Source: Cytospora piceicola (taxonomy: Eukaryota > Ascomycota > Sordariomycetes > Diaporthales > Cytosporaceae). From it: a stretch of DNA of 64,000 nt. The position numbers were made by a program, and so were the translations under genes. Under the pieces are notes generated by a model that worked only from the letters and a program-made list of their open reading frames with translations, was not told the DNA's origin and ran no database searches. This document shows, piece by piece, positions 60,133 through 64,000 of the stretch. Positions within the stretch are counted from its first letter, which is position 1; each line of letters starts with the position of its first letter. Location of the stretch: assembly GCA_023375675.1 (NCBI GenBank), contig JALQBC010000040.1:310001-374000 (forward strand). Reading direction: 5' to 3'.

Positions 60133-61555
60133 CGTGTCGGTTTCGTTAAAGAATGGGTCTGAGACAAGAGAGAAGGATTGCTGTATAGCAATTCAGTGAT
60201 TGATAGCAGAGCTATACCCTGTTATGCTGAGATTTATAAGGAACAAGAGGTTCGCCGAAAGCCTGTATCATTGAAGTCTGCTTCGAAGATAAAATGAAGT
60301 GTATATGGAGGATGAAGTGTGTATGGAGGGCCTGGGAGGACGTGTGTGTCGACGATTAACTTCAATAGGATAATGAGGCTTGACTTGATGATGAACTCTG
60401 TATCGTTAAAAACTCTGTGTCGTTGTTAATCTCAGGTAATATATAGTATCGAAGGGGTGGACAACAAGGTGCTCACATGGTGTGTGCAGATCAGAAGCTA
60501 TTCAATGTTAAGAACCTTGATGGCTCCTTCACCAGATATTGTGACGAAACCATTCATCGACATCAACGGGCCAATGACCGTTCTACTTGCCACAGTCATC
60601 TGATTAAGAGAAAGAAACTTCAAGATTAAGTGTGTCTGCTAGACTCATTTCCATTTGTTCTTCATGGTAGCTGGTTAGGGGAAACCAAGCCAAGGACCAA
60701 TCGTTTGGTTTCCTTCAATTGTGAGTAATCCGCATTGGCCATTGACTTACTAGAATGAATCTAGCAAATGTCTGATCACTGGGAGTCCTTGTGACAGCCA
60801 ACCAGTTGTTTGTCTTTGAGTTTGGTCACAGGGGAGTGAGAGGCTTTCAAAAGAGAATAAGTCAGAATATTGAAACATTTGCTTCCCGGCCTCGTGAATA
60901 ACTGACCTTGTGTAGAAGAGATGTCTTACACCAACAACCTCATATATTGACTCTCGATTCACGACAGGCTGAAAATAGTCCGATTAAAGGTATTGTGACT
61001 CTTGACTATATCTCATCGAGACTGGGTATTTTGACAGTAATGAGACATCTCCTGGATATCGAACTCGAGTGTTGCTTGGCCGCCTTGAACGCCGCCGCCC
61101 CTTCCCTCTGGCACCTTCAAACCCCGTTGAGCACGATCAACCGGTCCCGCAACTAACAAAGTTAAATTGCAAGCTGCCCTCATAGTTGATATGTTAGGCG
61201 TAAACTTTTGTAGTCCAAAGCCGTGCGAGGATGTGTAAGAATGAAAATCGGTGAGTAAGCGCACGGAGCAGGTCCAGGCGCGGTAAAACCTTCCCTTGGA
61301 TATGATCCTACCATTCTCCCCTTCGTCGATGAGACAACACCGCAACGCCGATAATGCATGTGGTTGTGACAAGTTGTGGGGACTCAAGATGTGCTCGCTT
61401 GTGCACAGAAGACCTGGGCACCGTGCCACGACAAGAGGTAGCGAAGATCTCCCGGGGTATCCAAGCTATGGCCAATTGCCAACGCACTCAATGAGGTCCG
61501 CGTACAAGATGGAATACCCCTCCACTCCAACGTACCGTTTCAAGGACATATTCAA
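60133..61555. other. Intergenic region
   Basis: The F-box promoter and the 3' flank of the glutaredoxin gene. Repeats of GTGTATGGAGG near 60300-60330 and TCTGTATCGTTAAAAACTCTGTGTCG near 60393-60423 (two half-units) are seen. No gene found. Confidence 0.55.
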
Positions 61556-62408
61556 TTACTTCTCTTCCTTGAACCGTTCCTTGACCTCAACGGTCTTTTC
61601 GCCCACACTGCCCAGAGTTCGGATTTTCTCGATGAGCTCATGGTCGTTATCCATTTGCGCGATGTCGTCGGATCCACCGATACTCTTCCCGTTGATCATA
61701 ATATTTGGTACCGTTTTACGGCTCGTCATCTTGCCCAGCTTGTCTTGTATCTGCCTGCCGAGTGGGTGTATGTCCAGCTCGACAACATATGGCTCGGGGG
61801 TGATTGTGTACTTCTCGAGAAGCAAGCCCTTGGCTCGCTTAGAGTATGGGCAATACGACTTCGAGAAGATGATGACTGTGCATAATGTTAGGCACATAGT
61901 TGCAAACCAAAAGGAGTATTTAGAGCGTCTCACCTGGGGACTTCCTAAGGATCTCATTGATGGTCGTCTCGATCTCATGATCCTCCTCCTCCTCCTTCTC
62001 CTCGAGCTTGTTGCCAGACTCGTCCTTAGTCTTGTCCTGTCCTGCGGCAGAGTTGCCCATACCAATGACCTTTTCGGGAGCATCCGGCTTGGGGGCTTTG
62101 GCATTGGCCAAGTCTTTGGCTTTCTGCTCGGCAGCTTTCAGACGGTCCGACATGTCTCTAGCCATTTGAGCGTCATCTGCGTCCAGATCACCATCACCAT
62201 CCTTATCTTTTCCGTCCTTCGAGTCTGGTGGTGTCTTTTGACCGCTGTGCGCCCGCTCTAATCCACCCTTTGTTCGACTGTAGAAATCGCCAAATGTCCG
62301 TGAATCCAGATCTGGCGACTGTCGCATCTGCGAAGTGTACACCAGTGCCGTAATGATAATGGCGGCCACTCCTATGAGCAGCACCCGCAGTCGTCGTGGT
62401 GAAGGCAT
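61556..62408 (-). CDS. Membrane-anchored glutaredoxin, Grx6/Grx7-like (264 aa)
   Basis: Exons 62408-61934 and 61875-61556 join in phase across a 58-bp intron (CCAG|GTGAGA ... CACAG|TC), giving RKSPVIIFSKSYCPYSKRAK. An N-terminal hydrophobic segment (VLLIGVAAIIITALVY, about residues 9-24) acts as signal anchor. A charged, Lys/Glu/Asp-rich linker of about 110 residues leads to the glutaredoxin domain (about 160-264). The active site is CPYS, a monothiol-type site with one Cys, as in yeast Grx7. TVPNIMINGKSIGGSDD supplies the cis-Pro and the GG glutathione-binding motif. Family members act in the ER/Golgi lumen as glutathione-dependent oxidoreductases. No Fe-S role can be inferred from sequence. 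Confidence 0.93.
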
Positions 62409-64000
62409 AGTGGTGTCCTAACCGAGAAGGGCAGGAGGGTTTGTCGACACCGATTCACAGTGTTTCCGTAGACGTTTGTCTACGGATGCGACACGGAGGT
62501 AGGGCGCGGCAAGTATATTCAAGCAAGCGCGCTGCTCGTCGTTTGTCGTGTCTTGTGATACGGTTGCGCATGCGACCTGGGAGGTTGGGGCAACCTGGCT
62601 GGCTTGTTCTGGGTCTAGTGCAGCTGAGTTTCGACCTCAGATCCGTGATGGTTATATTCGGGTCAGAATTGGCCGTAAGTAACCGTCCGGACCTCGGAAG
62701 TCGTGATGATTGTAGGTCAGCTGGAAATCGGAGGGATCGAGGTTGTTAAGGGATGTCGACAAGCTCGTGGGGCTTGACAGGCGGAGGTTGTGTGCGCCGT
62801 CGCACTTTACTTTAAGCAGGTTATGGAGTCAGTGAAGAAGGTGTCGTCAGGATGCGGGAAGACTTTCAATGATAGTGTGCAAGTGGCAAGTGAAGTACAT
62901 AAGTTCCGTGGTTGATTCGTTAGACCAAGGCTGATCTGATCGGCACTGGTTGTCGTTCGTCACTCAGGCACTCAGGCACTGTGAACTCGGGAGGTTGCAA
63001 GCAACCGGAGCTGCCTCGCAGGGCTGGGGAGATGGATTGTGTGGAGCTTTGTTGCTGCAGAGAGCTTGCTCCCCTGCTCCCTTCATTGCTAATTCGGGTT
63101 CAATGTTGGCTCCGAATGCATGGGAAAGCGCCGAGGCGCCGCTGCTGCATTTCCGCCGCGGCAGGTTGCGGACCCTAACGCCCTTAGGTTGCTCTTTTCC
63201 AGGGGCACCGGAGTGCTAGGGGCCAAGACCACATTTTGGCCTGTCGATCCTAATCCGTATTCGTACGGAACACTGCCGTACTTTCGCGGTATCACACTGT
63301 GAAATGCACTGCACCTCTGCTCAATTCATTTAGAATTACACAGTCAAATTGTCACCAAAATCCCCTATCGAAGTGCCCTCTTGGAAGTGTCATAACCTTA
63401 CTTGGAATGACCGCACACTGTCCGATAGAGTCTCATTTCTGCCTCGGCAGTACATTTTGGTGCCGCGGCTCTGCGACGTATTTCCTTCTCAACCCCATAA
63501 GGTCAGACACAATAATCGTCGATGAGACCGTTATCGGGCGGCAAACGACTTACGTGTTTCGTGTTTTCAGCGCCCGCAACGTGAAGGAGTAATCATTCCA
63601 ACATGTGCTTGGTAATCCCCGCCTGCTCCAGCGGCACAGAGGCATTCATACTGTAACGAAAGCTAAGGATCGGGATGTTTTACAAGATGGGGCTCCTCGG
63701 CCTTGCCCCGAAGAACTCGAAGAAGAACGTGCCGCAGAGGCCTGAAAGTAGCAGCTCCTCCGAGCCTTCAGCAGAATCCACTATGAAGCACTGTGCTTGC
63801 TTGAGAGTTTCACGACTGCATCTCCGATGTTGGGGACCGCACACTGGTGCCGATTCTGTGTTACGAGGCAAGCTGTTTACGATTTACGGAAGGAGATGGC
63901 TCTTCGATGATTTCGAAAGTTGAGCTTGTTCTAAATATCAAGAACACCACCACTTCGAGACCTCAACCCATATATTAATGGTCACTTGACGTCGATATCT
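62409..64000. other. Right-edge intergenic region
   Basis: The left part is the glutaredoxin promoter. An ATG frame of 82 codons at 63675-63923 (beginning MFYKMGLLGLAPKNSKKN, Ser-rich after) has normal composition but no recognisable domain and no support for a real end; it could be a first exon of a gene cut by the edge. Nothing else stands out. Confidence 0.5.

Noticed and set aside
63675..63923. 82-codon ORF at the right edge
   Set aside because: It has an ATG and plausible composition but no domain or splice evidence. It may be part of a gene beyond the window, so no call is made.

Overview
The window looks like a chromosome segment from a filamentous ascomycete, probably a Sordariomycete. 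Short spliceosomal introns (49-148 bp) with GT/AG ends recur. The gene repertoire is fungal: HET domain, Zn2Cys6 regulator, GH53 galactanase, GMC oxidoreductase, Grx6/7-like glutaredoxin. Two extremely AT-rich blocks carry the dense C-to-T type decay expected of repeat-induced point mutation (RIP). Intergenic DNA is dotted with CTAGGTAC-type palindromes. Several genes and all introns were resolved here by joining reading frames at splice sites; none has transcript support.

Layout, left to right. A truncated arrestin-like gene (minus strand) sits at the left edge. At 1646-8977 lies one complete hAT-superfamily transposon: matching terminal inverted repeats, a perfect 8-bp target duplication GTAGGGGC, a RIP-riddled but recognisable minus-strand transposase, four internal tandem-repeat arrays, and a possible second ORF on the opposite strand. 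From 10.8 to 24.0 kb are a small Cys-rich protein, a large conserved fungal protein, a Zn2Cys6 regulator and a Golgi-type O-fucosyltransferase-like membrane protein. At 25966-29080 is a second RIP-degraded DNA transposon, Fot1/pogo-like (Tc1/mariner), with about 98-bp inverted repeats and TA at each end. Its termini are almost unmutated while its interior is wrecked.

From 31.7 to 62.4 kb the DNA is normal-GC and gene-bearing: a disordered conserved protein, PER1 (GPI-anchor lipid remodelling), a secreted GMC oxidoreductase, a HET-domain protein, NUP159 (nuclear pore) divergent from PUP1 (proteasome beta2), a C2H2 regulator with a repeat-encoded coiled coil, a secreted GH53 beta-1,4-galactanase, an F-box-like protein and a membrane-anchored glutaredoxin. 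The last 1.6 kb has no supportable gene.

The genes do not form an obvious cluster or pathway. They are mostly housekeeping genes mixed with secreted enzymes and regulators. No CRISPR, no prokaryotic operon features, and no tRNA or rRNA gene that I could support were seen. The most unusual content is the two transposons, which are exceptionally well bounded despite heavy RIP.
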